A stretch of 9,075 bases of DNA from an uncultured Collinsella sp. (GTDB lineage: Bacteria; Actinomycetota; Coriobacteriia; Coriobacteriales; Coriobacteriaceae), in assembly GCA_900549085.1 (NCBI GenBank), contig URMO01000079.1, positions 1-9,075 of the forward strand. The letters are read 5' to 3'. The notes beneath the pieces were generated by a model. The model did not search any database, was not told the origin of the DNA, and worked only from the letters and a program-made list of their open reading frames with translations. Position numbers and translations under genes: made by a program. How positions within the stretch are numbered: position 1 is the stretch's first letter; each line of letters opens with the position of its first letter. This document shows, one piece after another, positions 1 to 6,235 of the stretch.

Positions 1-981
1 CTTGCCGCGGTGGCAGGCCGAGCCGGCGGAGATGCAGATGCCCTGCGCGCCGAGCTCGGTGACGACGTTCGCGCTCGGATAGCCGACGAGCGAGACGGAG
101 AGGATATGCGGGGCGTCGCCGTTCCCGATGCGCACCACGCCGTCGATGGTGAGGAGCTGCTCGAGCGCGTACTGCTTGAGCTGCGCCATGCGGGCGAGCT
201 TTTTCTCATAGCCCTCCAGCCGCAGTTCCACCGCCTTGGCGAAGCCCGCGATCTGCGCCGTGGCCTCGGTGCCCGAGCGCAGGCCGCGCTCCTGTCCACC
301 GCCCGCGAGCAGCGGACGCACCGCGCGGCAGCGCGGGCGGATGTAAGGCGCGCCGACGCCCTTGGGGGCGTTGAGCTTGTGTCCGCTGACGGAAATAAGG
401 TCCGCGCCCAGCGTATCCGCGCGGAACGGGAGCTTCAAAAACGCCTGCACGGCGTCGGTGTGCAGCAGCGCCTTGGAGCCGCGCTCGCGCAGGAGCCGCG
501 CGATCTCGCCGACGGGGAACACACAGCCGGTCTCGTTGTTCACGAGCATCACGGAGACGAGCGCCGTGTCCTCACGCAGCGCGTCCGCGACCTGCTGCGC
601 GGTGATATTCCCCTGACGGTCGGGCGCGAGATAGGTGACGGTATAGCCCTCCTGCTCCAGCTGACGGCAAGGCTCGAGCACGGCGCTGTGCTCCACGGCG
701 GTGGTGATGATGTGCTTTCCGACGCGGCGGTTCTGGTGGGCGGCAAGGCGGATGGCCCAGTTGTCGCTCTCCGTGCCGCAGGAGGTCAAATACAGCTCGT
801 CCCGCTCGCAGCCGAGCGCGGCGGCGATGACCGCACGGTCCGCCTCCAGACGCTTTTTCGCGGCGGCGCCGTAAGGGTACTGCGAGCTGGGGTTGCCGCT
901 GCCGTTTAGTAAAACATCGTACATCGTATCCGCCACCTCGCGCGCGACGGGCGTGGTGGCGGCATGGTCGAGATAGATCAT
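1..981 (-). CDS. Cysteine desulfurase, NifS/IscS family (3' end cut by window edge)
   Basis: PLP-dependent enzyme that takes sulfur from L-cysteine (releasing alanine) as an enzyme-bound persulfide for Fe-S clusters and tRNA thiolation; cytosolic. Read from the ATG at 981, 327 codons stay open to base 1 with no stop; the family is usually about 380-400 residues, so some 50-70 are missing. Visible landmarks: N-terminal MIYLDHAATTPV, substrate/PLP-site His98 in TAVEHSAV, Asp176 and Gln179 in HTDAVQ, PLP Schiff-base Lys202 in SGHKLN, RSGTE near residue 250, and the catalytic Cys323 in SAGSACHRGK just before the edge. The start is backed by a Shine-Dalgarno AAAGGA on the minus strand about 8-9 bases upstream. 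It is divergent from mtaB, whose product consumes sulfur. By hand count alanine is coded 26 times by GCG and 19 by GCC with no GCT or GCA, unlike the GCC-rich genes further right. Whether it serves Isc/Suf assembly or tRNA thiolation cannot be told here. Confidence 0.95.
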   Translation of the reverse strand, partial: MIYLDHAATTPVAREVADTMYDVLLNGSGNPSSQYPYGAAAKKRLEADRAVIAAALGCERDELYLTSCGTESDNWAIRLAAHQNRRVGKHIITTAVEHSAVLEPCRQLEQEGYTVTYLAPDRQGNITAQQVADALREDTALVSVMLVNNETGCVFPVGEIARLLRERGSKALLHTDAVQAFLKLPFRADTLGADLISVSGHKLNAPKGVGAPYIRPRCRAVRPLLAGGGQERGLRSGTEATAQIAGFAKAVELRLEGYEKKLARMAQLKQYALEQLLTIDGVVRIGNGDAPHILSVSLVGYPSANVVTELGAQGICISAGSACHRGK

Positions 982-982
982 A

Positions 983-1003
983 GCAAAGCATTCCTTTCTT
1001 TGC
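983..1003 (-). promoter_or_regulatory. Small hairpin presenting the ribosome site of the cysteine desulfurase mRNA
   Basis: On the minus strand GCAAAG and CTTTGC form a perfect 6-bp stem around a 9-base loop that contains the Shine-Dalgarno AAAGGA. The right arm ends one base before the ATG at 981. The arms and their position are seen; an effect on translation is inference, and a 6-bp stem is only marginally stable. Confidence 0.4.
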
Positions 1004-1005
1004 AC

Positions 1006-1033
1006 TTGCAATCAAGCGAAAACATGGTATGAT
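1006..1033 (+). promoter_or_regulatory. Sigma70-type promoter for the mtaB operon
   Basis: A -35 box TTGCAA (1006-1011) and a -10 box TATGAT (1028-1033) are separated by 16 bases. Transcription would start near 1040. This lies downstream of an in-frame ATG at 1037, which argues that the true mtaB start is the ATG at 1070. The -35 box sits inside a 12-base palindrome, TTGCA-CT-TGCAA (1000-1011). No other promoter is apparent before recO ends, so it probably drives all six genes. Confidence 0.6.
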
Positions 1034-1060
1034 TATATGCGGAAAATCCACGAAAAGCAA
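1032..1060 (-). promoter_or_regulatory. Sigma70-type promoter for the divergent cysteine desulfurase
   Basis: On the minus strand a perfect -10 box TATAAT (1037-1032) lies 17 bases downstream of TTGCTT (1060-1055), a fair -35 box. Transcription would begin near 1025, giving a leader of about 44 bases. Its -10 box overlaps that of the plus-strand mtaB promoter by two bases (1032-1033), so both cannot be occupied by polymerase at once. Confidence 0.55.
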
Positions 1061-1069
1061 GGAGAAAGC

Positions 1070-2383
1070 ATGAAGATCGGTATTTACACCCTGGGCTGCA
1101 AGGTGAATCAATACGAGACGCAGGCGATGGAGCAGGAGCTGACCGCCCGCGGGCACGAGCTGGTGGATTTTGAGTCTCCCGCCGATGCCTACATCATCAA
1201 CACCTGCTCGGTCACGGCGGTGAGCGACAAGAAGTCGCGCCAGATGATCCGCAAGCTGCGCGAGGAGCACCCGCAGGCGCTGTGCGCCGTGTGCGGCTGC
1301 TGGTCGCAGCTCAGCCCGGAGGACGCGGCGTCCATCGGCGCCGACGTGGTACATGGCAGCGGCAGCAAGCAGGCGTTTGTGGATGACATTCTGCGTGCGT
1401 TCCGTGAGCACGCGCCCGTCACGTGCGTGGATAACCCGTTCCAGCGCTTTGACTTTGAGCCGCTGCCGGCGGGCGCGGCCTACGGCCGCACGCGCGCGAT
1501 GCTGAAGATCCAGGACGGCTGCAACCATCGTTGCACCTATTGCATCGTGTGGAAGGCCCGCGGCCCCGAGCGGTCCGTGCCGGTCGAGTCCGTGCTCGAG
1601 CAAGTTCGCGAGGCTCAGGAGGCCGGCGTGCCCGAAGTGGTGCTGACGGGTGTGAACCTTGGCGCCTACGATGGCAAGAGCGCGACTGATGAACATGTCG
1701 AGATTGATGAGCTGCTCGAGGCGATCATGGAGCGCACATCCATTCCGCATGTGCGCATTTCCTCGGTCGAGCCCATGGATATCTCCGAGTCCCTGCTTAA
1801 GGTCATGGCGCGCTATCCGCAGCGCATCGCCCCGTTTTTGCACCTGCCCGTGCAGTCCGGCTGCACAAAGACACTGCGTCGCATGGGCCGTCCCTACAGC
1901 GCCGAGGCCTTCGAGGAGACGGTGCACATGATTCGCACCAACTTGCCTCAGGCGTCTCTTTCGTGTGATGTCATCGTCGGTTTTCCTGGCGAGACGGACG
2001 AGGAGTTTGAGGAGTCGCTGGCGCTGTGCCGCCGTGTGGGCTTCTCGCGTATGCACGTGTTCCGCTACAGCAAGCGTCCCGGTACCCTTGCTGCCGACAT
2101 GCCCGACCAGGTGCCGCCCGAGGTTATGGCCGAGCGCAGCCGCCGCATGCGAGCCGCGGCGCAGGAGCTCGCCATTGCCGACGCTCGCCGTCGCGTGGGA
2201 ACCGTCGAGCGTGCCGTGCTCGAATATGGCGACAACCTGACGCTCGGTTCGTTCCATCATGCCCGTCTTGACGATACCCGTGGACTCACAGCCCCGTGCC
2301 TGCTCGATGTTGCTATCATCGGAGTCGATGATTCCGGCTTGGTCCATGCACGCAGGGAGGTTCATGGAAGCCTCGAAGATTAG
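1070..2383 (+). CDS. mtaB: tRNA (N6-threonylcarbamoyladenosine(37)-C2)-methylthiotransferase MtaB
   Basis: Radical-SAM enzyme that converts t6A37 to ms2t6A37 in ANN-decoding tRNAs, using two [4Fe-4S] clusters and SAM. The 437-residue product shows the three-domain order of the family: an N-terminal UPF0004 domain with cluster cysteines C10, C46 and C77 (YTLGCKVNQYET is the MtaB-type opening), a radical-SAM core with C151-x3-C155-x2-C158, and a C-terminal TRAM-like segment from about residue 375. The ATG at 1070 follows AAGGAG by 5 bases; an in-frame ATG at 1037 lacks a ribosome site and lies upstream of the predicted transcription start. The 3' end overlaps phoH by 20 bases. After the SAM cysteines it reads CIVWKARG, where I expect a Pro at the Trp position. 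Codon choice in the first 120 codons (8 GCG to 5 GCC, 7 GTG to 2 GTC) resembles the divergent neighbour more than the genes downstream. MiaB and RimO are the alternatives; the N-terminus favours MtaB. Confidence 0.93.
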   Translation: MKIGIYTLGCKVNQYETQAMEQELTARGHELVDFESPADAYIINTCSVTAVSDKKSRQMIRKLREEHPQALCAVCGCWSQLSPEDAASIGADVVHGSGSKQAFVDDILRAFREHAPVTCVDNPFQRFDFEPLPAGAAYGRTRAMLKIQDGCNHRCTYCIVWKARGPERSVPVESVLEQVREAQEAGVPEVVLTGVNLGAYDGKSATDEHVEIDELLEAIMERTSIPHVRISSVEPMDISESLLKVMARYPQRIAPFLHLPVQSGCTKTLRRMGRPYSAEAFEETVHMIRTNLPQASLSCDVIVGFPGETDEEFEESLALCRRVGFSRMHVFRYSKRPGTLAADMPDQVPPEVMAERSRRMRAAAQELAIADARRRVGTVERAVLEYGDNLTLGSFHHARLDDTRGLTAPCLLDVAIIGVDDSGLVHARREVHGSLED

Positions 2384-3350
2384 ACTTACCGTTCCCGAGG
2401 GTATTGACCCCTCGCGCGTTTTGGGTGCCGGCGACGGCGTCCTTCGTGCGCTGGAGAGCTCAGTTCGCGCCCACGTGGTCGCCCGTGGCGACAGCATCGC
2501 CGTGAGCGGTGACCCGGACGAGGTCGAACTGGTCGCGCGTTTTTTCGAACATGCCTTTCGTGAGGCTGCTTCCGGGCGCACGCTTTCTGCCGACGATGTC
2601 TCTCGCTGCCTGGCCGTCTTGCGCGACGGTGAGCACGAGGCTACGTCGCTTCGCGATGACGTGCTGCTTTCGTATCGCGGTCGCGCCATTCGCCCCAAGA
2701 CGCTCGGTCAAAAGCGCTATGTGGATGCCATCCGCTCAAATACCATCACGTTTGGCCTGGGTCCTGCCGGTACCGGTAAGACCTATCTGGCCATGGCGCT
2801 CGCTGTTGCCGCACTCAAGCGTCACGAGGTGGGCCGTCTGATCTTGACGCGTCCGGTTGTCGAGGCGGGGGAGAACCTGGGCTTTTTGCCCGGCACCCTC
2901 GAGGAAAAGATCGATCCGTACATGCGCCCGCTCTACGACGCCCTTTTTGACATGATGGATCGCGAGCGCACCGATGAGCTCATGGAGCGCGGCGTGATCG
3001 AGATCGCCCCGCTTGCCTACATGCGCGGCCGCACGCTGAGCGACGCCTTCGTGGTGCTCGACGAGGCCCAAAATACCACGCCCGAGCAGATGAAGATGTT
3101 TCTGACGCGCCTGGGCTTTAACTCCAAGTTTGTGATTACCGGCGACCTGAGCCAGCGTGACCTGGTGGGCCGTCGTGGTGGCTTGGCGGATGTCGAGAAG
3201 ATTTTGGGCCGTGTCGACGATGTCGCATTTTCTCACCTCGAGCGTGCCGACGTGGTGCGCCATGCCCTGGTGGGACGTATCGTCGAGGCATATGATGCTT
3301 ATGATGACGTGCGCGAGCAGCGCCCGCGCGACCGAAAGGAGTCCCGTTGA
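2364..3350 (+). CDS. phoH: PhoH-family P-loop ATPase
   Basis: Cytosolic PhoH/YbeZ-type ATPase of 328 residues, related to the helicase-fold NTPases and thought to act with YbeY in rRNA and ribosome quality control; its exact substrate is unsettled. An N-terminal region of about 110 residues is followed by the ATPase core: Walker A GPAGTGKT at 133-140, the family-typical LTRPVVEAGENLGFLPG about 30 residues later, Walker B VVLDEAQN at 230-237, and the sensor-like VITGDLSQ ending at 264. The ATG at 2364 lies inside the end of mtaB and is preceded by GGGAGG (2355-2360) with a short 3-base gap. An upstream in-frame ATG at 2259 would add 35 residues that overlap the mtaB TRAM region in another frame, and is less likely. 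The stop codon overlaps the ybeY start, implying translational coupling. The last 15 residues are charged and probably disordered. Confidence 0.95.
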   Translation: MEASKIRLTVPEGIDPSRVLGAGDGVLRALESSVRAHVVARGDSIAVSGDPDEVELVARFFEHAFREAASGRTLSADDVSRCLAVLRDGEHEATSLRDDVLLSYRGRAIRPKTLGQKRYVDAIRSNTITFGLGPAGTGKTYLAMALAVAALKRHEVGRLILTRPVVEAGENLGFLPGTLEEKIDPYMRPLYDALFDMMDRERTDELMERGVIEIAPLAYMRGRTLSDAFVVLDEAQNTTPEQMKMFLTRLGFNSKFVITGDLSQRDLVGRRGGLADVEKILGRVDDVAFSHLERADVVRHALVGRIVEAYDAYDDVREQRPRDRKESR

Positions 3351-3856
3351 GTGTATTGATCAGCAACGATGCCGAGCTCGATACGCTGCTCGACGCGCAG
3401 GAGGTAGAACACATCTGCGAGGTCGTGCTTGCCGCCGAAGGCGTTGAGCGTGAAGTCGAGATTTCCCTTTCGTATGTCGATGAGGACGAGATGCACGAGC
3501 TCAACCACGAGTGGCGCGGTATCGACCGTACCACCGATGTCCTCTCGTTTGAGTGCGACTCGGCCTTTGACGAGGATATTCCCGCCGACGAGACGCTCGA
3601 GCTCGGCGATATCATCTTGGCCCCGCAGGTCATTGCCCGTCAGGCCCCCGGCTTTGGCAATAGCCCTGCCGACGAGTGCCGCCTGATGCTCGTGCATGGC
3701 ATGCTGCACCTGCTGGGGTATGACCATATCGAGGACGACGAGGCCGAGGTCATGGAGGCCCGCGAGGACGCCATCCTGCGCGATCTGGCGCTCGAGCGCG
3801 GCGAGGACCCCAAGCTGGTCCACGTCGGCCCCATCACCAACCACGCCCACGACTAG
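3347..3856 (+). CDS. ybeY: Endoribonuclease/rRNA maturation factor YbeY
   Basis: Single-domain metalloprotein of 169 residues, close to the family norm of 150-180, needed for 16S rRNA 3'-end maturation and 70S quality control. The zinc-binding signature H-x3-H-x5-H is intact as HGMLHLLGYDH, with His117, His121 and His127. The conserved TTDVLSF strand lies at 62-68, and LGDIILAP at 86-93 is also typical. The start is TTG at 3347: it overlaps the phoH stop in the four bases TTGA and has AAAGGAG (3335-3341) 5 bases upstream, while no ATG or GTG in frame fits the conserved N-terminus better. A weak start inside the stop codon of the preceding gene suggests coupled translation with PhoH, its functional partner. 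The dgkA ribosome site overlaps its stop codon. Confidence 0.96.
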   Translation: MSVLISNDAELDTLLDAQEVEHICEVVLAAEGVEREVEISLSYVDEDEMHELNHEWRGIDRTTDVLSFECDSAFDEDIPADETLELGDIILAPQVIARQAPGFGNSPADECRLMLVHGMLHLLGYDHIEDDEAEVMEAREDAILRDLALERGEDPKLVHVGPITNHAHD

Positions 3857-3865
3857 GAGCCGTCT

Positions 3866-4243
3866 ATGATTCCCGGATCGAACAAGGACCATCCGTCCTT
3901 CTTAAAGTCGTTCTCCTACGCCATGGAGGGCTTCGTCACCGCCGTTAAGACCGAGCGCAACATTAAGGTCATGCTCGTGGCGGGCGTGTGCACCGTCATT
4001 GCCGGCTGCATCGTGGGGCTCGACATTGCCGAGTGGGCCACGGTTATCATCTGCTGTGGCTTGGTGATTCACGGCGAGCTGTGCAACACCGCCATGGAGG
4101 CGATCGTCGACCTGGCGACCCAGGAGCTCCATCCGCTGGCAAAGCGTGCGAAGGATATCGCCGCCGCCTCCGTATACGTTCTTTCCATCACCGCCGCGAT
4201 TGTGGGATTGCTGGTATTTGCCCACGCGCTCGACTTTATTTAG
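3866..4243 (+). CDS. dgkA: Diacylglycerol kinase / undecaprenol kinase, DgkA family
   Basis: Small integral-membrane lipid kinase of 125 residues that phosphorylates diacylglycerol or, in most Gram-positive bacteria, undecaprenol, feeding the carrier lipid pool for cell-wall synthesis. Three hydrophobic segments are visible at about 34-51, 55-70 and 101-119, after an amphipathic N-terminal stretch (FSYAMEGF). The family signature runs through residues 71-100: Glu71, Asn74, Thr75 and Glu78 in ELCNTAMEAIVDL, then Lys96 and Asp97 in AKDIAAASVYV; Glu30 matches the N-terminal metal-site acidic residue. The ATG at 3866 follows AGGAG (3855-3859) by 6 bases. Position between ybeY and era is the common Firmicutes arrangement. 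The sequence does not settle the lipid substrate; undecaprenol is more likely from family knowledge. Confidence 0.93.
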   Translation: MIPGSNKDHPSFLKSFSYAMEGFVTAVKTERNIKVMLVAGVCTVIAGCIVGLDIAEWATVIICCGLVIHGELCNTAMEAIVDLATQELHPLAKRAKDIAAASVYVLSITAAIVGLLVFAHALDFI

Positions 4244-4255
4244 AAAGGGATTTTC

Positions 4256-5332
4256 ATGTCCGACAATATGCAGCCTTTCGATGAAACTCTGGACGACGAG
4301 TCCCTGGATGCGGTGGATGCCGAAGCGACCGAGGATTGCGAGGATGTCGAGGAATTCGATCCGTTTGAGGGCATGAGCGACGAGGAGCTCGACGCCCTGT
4401 GCGACGAGGATGAGAGCCTCGCGGGTTTTGGCGACGTGGAACCCGGTTTTCGCAGCGGCTTCGTGGCCCTGGTCGGCCGTCCCAACGCCGGTAAGTCCAC
4501 GCTGCTCAACGCCTGCTATGGCAAAAAGGTTGCCATCACCTCGCCGGTGGCCCAGACCACCCGCCGTCGCATGCGCGCCGTCGTCAATCGCCCCGGCTAC
4601 CAGCTGGTCTTTGTCGATACCCCGGGTATTCACAAGCCCAAGGACGGCCTGGGGTCCGAGCTCAACAAGAGCGCGCTGTTCGAGCTGAACGATGTCGATG
4701 TCGTCGCGTTTTTGATTGATGCCACCAAGCCGATCGGCAGGGGAGACGCCTGGGTTGCCGAGCGCGTCAAGAACGCTCGTGCCAAGAAGGTCCTGGTGCT
4801 CACCAAGGCCGATGAGGCCGACCCCGCACAGGTCATGGAGCAGCTTAAGGCAGCCCACGAGCTCATGGAATATGACGACGAGATCGTGACGTCGTCGGTC
4901 AAGAACTTCAACGTCGATGCCTTTATCGAGACCGTTGCGCACTTTTTGCCCGAGGGCCCGCGTTGGTTCCCCGAGGACATGGGTACCGACGCTTCCGATG
5001 AGACGCTCGTTGCCGAGTTTGTGCGCGAGAAGGTCTTGCGCCGCACGCGTGATGAGATTCCGCACTCCGTTGGCGTAATCTGCGATGCGCTCGAGCAGAC
5101 CAAGAAGGTGCTGCGCGTGCACGCCACCATTTACGTCGAGCGCGAGGGCCAAAAGGGCATCATCATCGGCAAGGGCGGCGAGATGATCAAACATATCGGT
5201 ATCGACGCTCGCCGCGATCTTGAGCGCATCTTTGGCACGCAGGTCTTTTTGGAGCTCGACGTGAAGGTCAAGGCCGGATGGCGTGACGACGAGGCTCAGA
5301 TTCGCCGCTTTGGCTACAACGCCGAGGACTAA
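4256..5332 (+). CDS. era: GTPase Era with acidic N-terminal extension
   Basis: Essential GTPase that binds the 3' end of 16S rRNA and times 30S assembly. At 358 residues it is about 55-60 longer than the usual Era. Residues 1-65 form an extension with 27 Asp/Glu and no Lys, Arg or His. The G domain follows: G1 GRPNAGKST at 74-82, switch threonines T101/T102 in QTTRRRMRAVV, G3 DTPG at 121-124, a G4 that reads TKAD (183-186) in place of NKxD, and a G5 region TSSVKN (212-217). The C-terminal KH domain has GQKGIIIGKGG at 298-308 and ends in the family-typical RRFGY. The start at 4256 has AAAGGG just upstream; Met40 is an alternative internal start but has only a weak upstream GAGGG. It is 12 bases downstream of dgkA and 15 upstream of recO. 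Confidence 0.97.
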   Translation: MSDNMQPFDETLDDESLDAVDAEATEDCEDVEEFDPFEGMSDEELDALCDEDESLAGFGDVEPGFRSGFVALVGRPNAGKSTLLNACYGKKVAITSPVAQTTRRRMRAVVNRPGYQLVFVDTPGIHKPKDGLGSELNKSALFELNDVDVVAFLIDATKPIGRGDAWVAERVKNARAKKVLVLTKADEADPAQVMEQLKAAHELMEYDDEIVTSSVKNFNVDAFIETVAHFLPEGPRWFPEDMGTDASDETLVAEFVREKVLRRTRDEIPHSVGVICDALEQTKKVLRVHATIYVEREGQKGIIIGKGGEMIKHIGIDARRDLERIFGTQVFLELDVKVKAGWRDDEAQIRRFGYNAED

Positions 5333-5347
5333 GGACGCGCGGCTCGC

Positions 5348-6097
5348 ATGGCAGGCTCCCGGACATATCGCACGAAGGTGCTCGTCCTCGACAAGACCAA
5401 GCTCAAAGAGACGGACCTGATCCTGACGATGCTTGACGAACGGGGGCGGCAGGTGCGCGCTGTGGCTAAGGGCGCACGTAAGCCTGGCGGTCGCCTTGCG
5501 GCCCGCTGCGAGCTCTTCTGCACCGTTGATATGCTGCTCGCGCATGGACGGTCGCTCGACGTGGTTTCTCAGGCGGAGCTTATGGAGGCGCCGCTCGGTG
5601 TCGCTCCTGACTACGAGACGACCTGTGCCGCCAGCGCGATTGCCGAGGTTGCGCGTGTGTGCTCGTTCGAGGATGCCGAGGATCCATTTACCTTTGCCAT
5701 CACGCAGCGGGCACTCACGCTTGTCGGCAGCGGGCTCGACTCGGCACATATGGATTTGCTTGTGGCGGCATATGTCTTTAAACTGCTGTCGCACGTTGGT
5801 TACCGACCCGATTTCTCGGCATGCGTGCTGTGCGGAGACCCCATGCTGTCGTATTTCTCGGCCCAAGCCGGCGGACTTCTGTGCGGGTCGTGCGCCTCAA
5901 GCGTGCCTGGCGCCGAGTTGGTCTCAACCGGCGAGGTTGCATGGCTTCGCGCCCTCATGTCCATGACCTTCGATGCACTCATGGCCGAGAGGATCGATCC
6001 CCATACCGCTGCCTTTTTATTGGGGCTTTCGCATGTTTGGGCTGCGACGCACACCGATCAGCGCCTCCGTGCGATGGAATTCATGTTGGGTCGGTGA
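5348..6097 (+). CDS. recO: DNA repair protein RecO
   Basis: Recombination mediator that, with RecR, loads RecA onto SSB-coated single strands and can anneal complementary strands. The product is 249 residues, normal for the family. The N-terminal OB fold opens with YRTKVLVLDKTKLKETD and includes VRAVAKGARKPGGRL (37-51). A helical region follows, then a four-cysteine zinc site C159-x2-C162 and C179-x2-C182, found in many RecO proteins though not in that of E. coli. The C-terminus ends with LRAMEFMLGR. The ATG at 5348 has AAGGA (5331-5335) at a rather long 12-base spacing, so initiation may be modest or coupled to era. It is the last gene of the run; I see no clear terminator after it, so transcripts may read into rpsO. 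Confidence 0.95.
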   Translation: MAGSRTYRTKVLVLDKTKLKETDLILTMLDERGRQVRAVAKGARKPGGRLAARCELFCTVDMLLAHGRSLDVVSQAELMEAPLGVAPDYETTCAASAIAEVARVCSFEDAEDPFTFAITQRALTLVGSGLDSAHMDLLVAAYVFKLLSHVGYRPDFSACVLCGDPMLSYFSAQAGGLLCGSCASSVPGAELVSTGEVAWLRALMSMTFDALMAERIDPHTAAFLLGLSHVWAATHTDQRLRAMEFMLGR

Positions 6098-6193
6098 TGA
6101 TGCGCAGGCGCGGGCCGCTTGTGGTAACATACCGACCTGTTGGTACCTCGACCTTGGATGCTCGCTCCACCGGCGGCTTCCCAGTCCGAGGCG
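6098..6193. other. Spacer between recO and the rpsO promoter
   Basis: No intrinsic terminator with a T-run and no convincing coding frame is visible. An extended -10-like TGGTAACAT (6122-6130) has no recognisable -35 partner. The only notable sequence is a GGTACC palindrome near 6142. Confidence 0.5.
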
Positions 6194-6216
6194 TATAATG
6201 TCGCCCGCGGGCGACA
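6194..6216 (+). promoter_or_regulatory. rpsO -10 box fused to an 18-bp palindrome (candidate operator)
   Basis: A perfect -10 box TATAAT (6194-6199) shares its last T with the perfect palindrome TGTCGCCCGCGGGCGACA (6199-6216). The start site would be near 6206, almost at the palindrome centre, so the transcript would carry only one half and could not fold it; a DNA-level operator is therefore the likelier reading. No good -35 box is visible at 16-18 bases (CGGCGG at 6171-6176), which would fit a promoter needing help. Direct observation: the boxes and the symmetry. Inference: regulation. Confidence 0.55.
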
Positions 6217-6235
6217 AGAAACGAAAGGTGAAACA

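Noticed and set aside
10..909. Open plus-strand frame of about 300 codons at the left end
   Set aside because: Antisense to the cysteine desulfurase, whose catalytic residues are all intact; Arg/Ala-rich shadow.
1037..1069. Upstream in-frame ATG adding 11 residues to MtaB
   Set aside because: No ribosome site, lies at or before the predicted transcription start, and the conserved N-terminus begins at 1070 behind AAGGAG.
2259..2363. Upstream in-frame ATG adding 35 residues to PhoH
   Set aside because: Runs out of frame through the conserved end of mtaB and has a weaker ribosome site than the ATG at 2364.
572..2698. Open minus-strand frame of about 700 codons antisense to mtaB and phoH
   Set aside because: It lies opposite well-conserved genes, crosses gene borders and the divergent promoter, and has an atypical, low-complexity composition. 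Long antisense frames are expected at this GC content.
3902..5866. Open minus-strand frame of about 650 codons opposite dgkA, era and recO
   Set aside because: Shadow of the forward genes; spans several gene junctions and has no recognisable domain.
6122..6130. Extended -10-like TGGTAACAT as an rpsO promoter
   Set aside because: No -35 partner at a usable distance, and the perfect TATAAT at 6194 is better placed.
6140..6235. Upstream in-frame ATG adding 32 residues to S15
   Set aside because: It precedes the -10 box and lacks a ribosome site; S15 from 6236 has the expected length.
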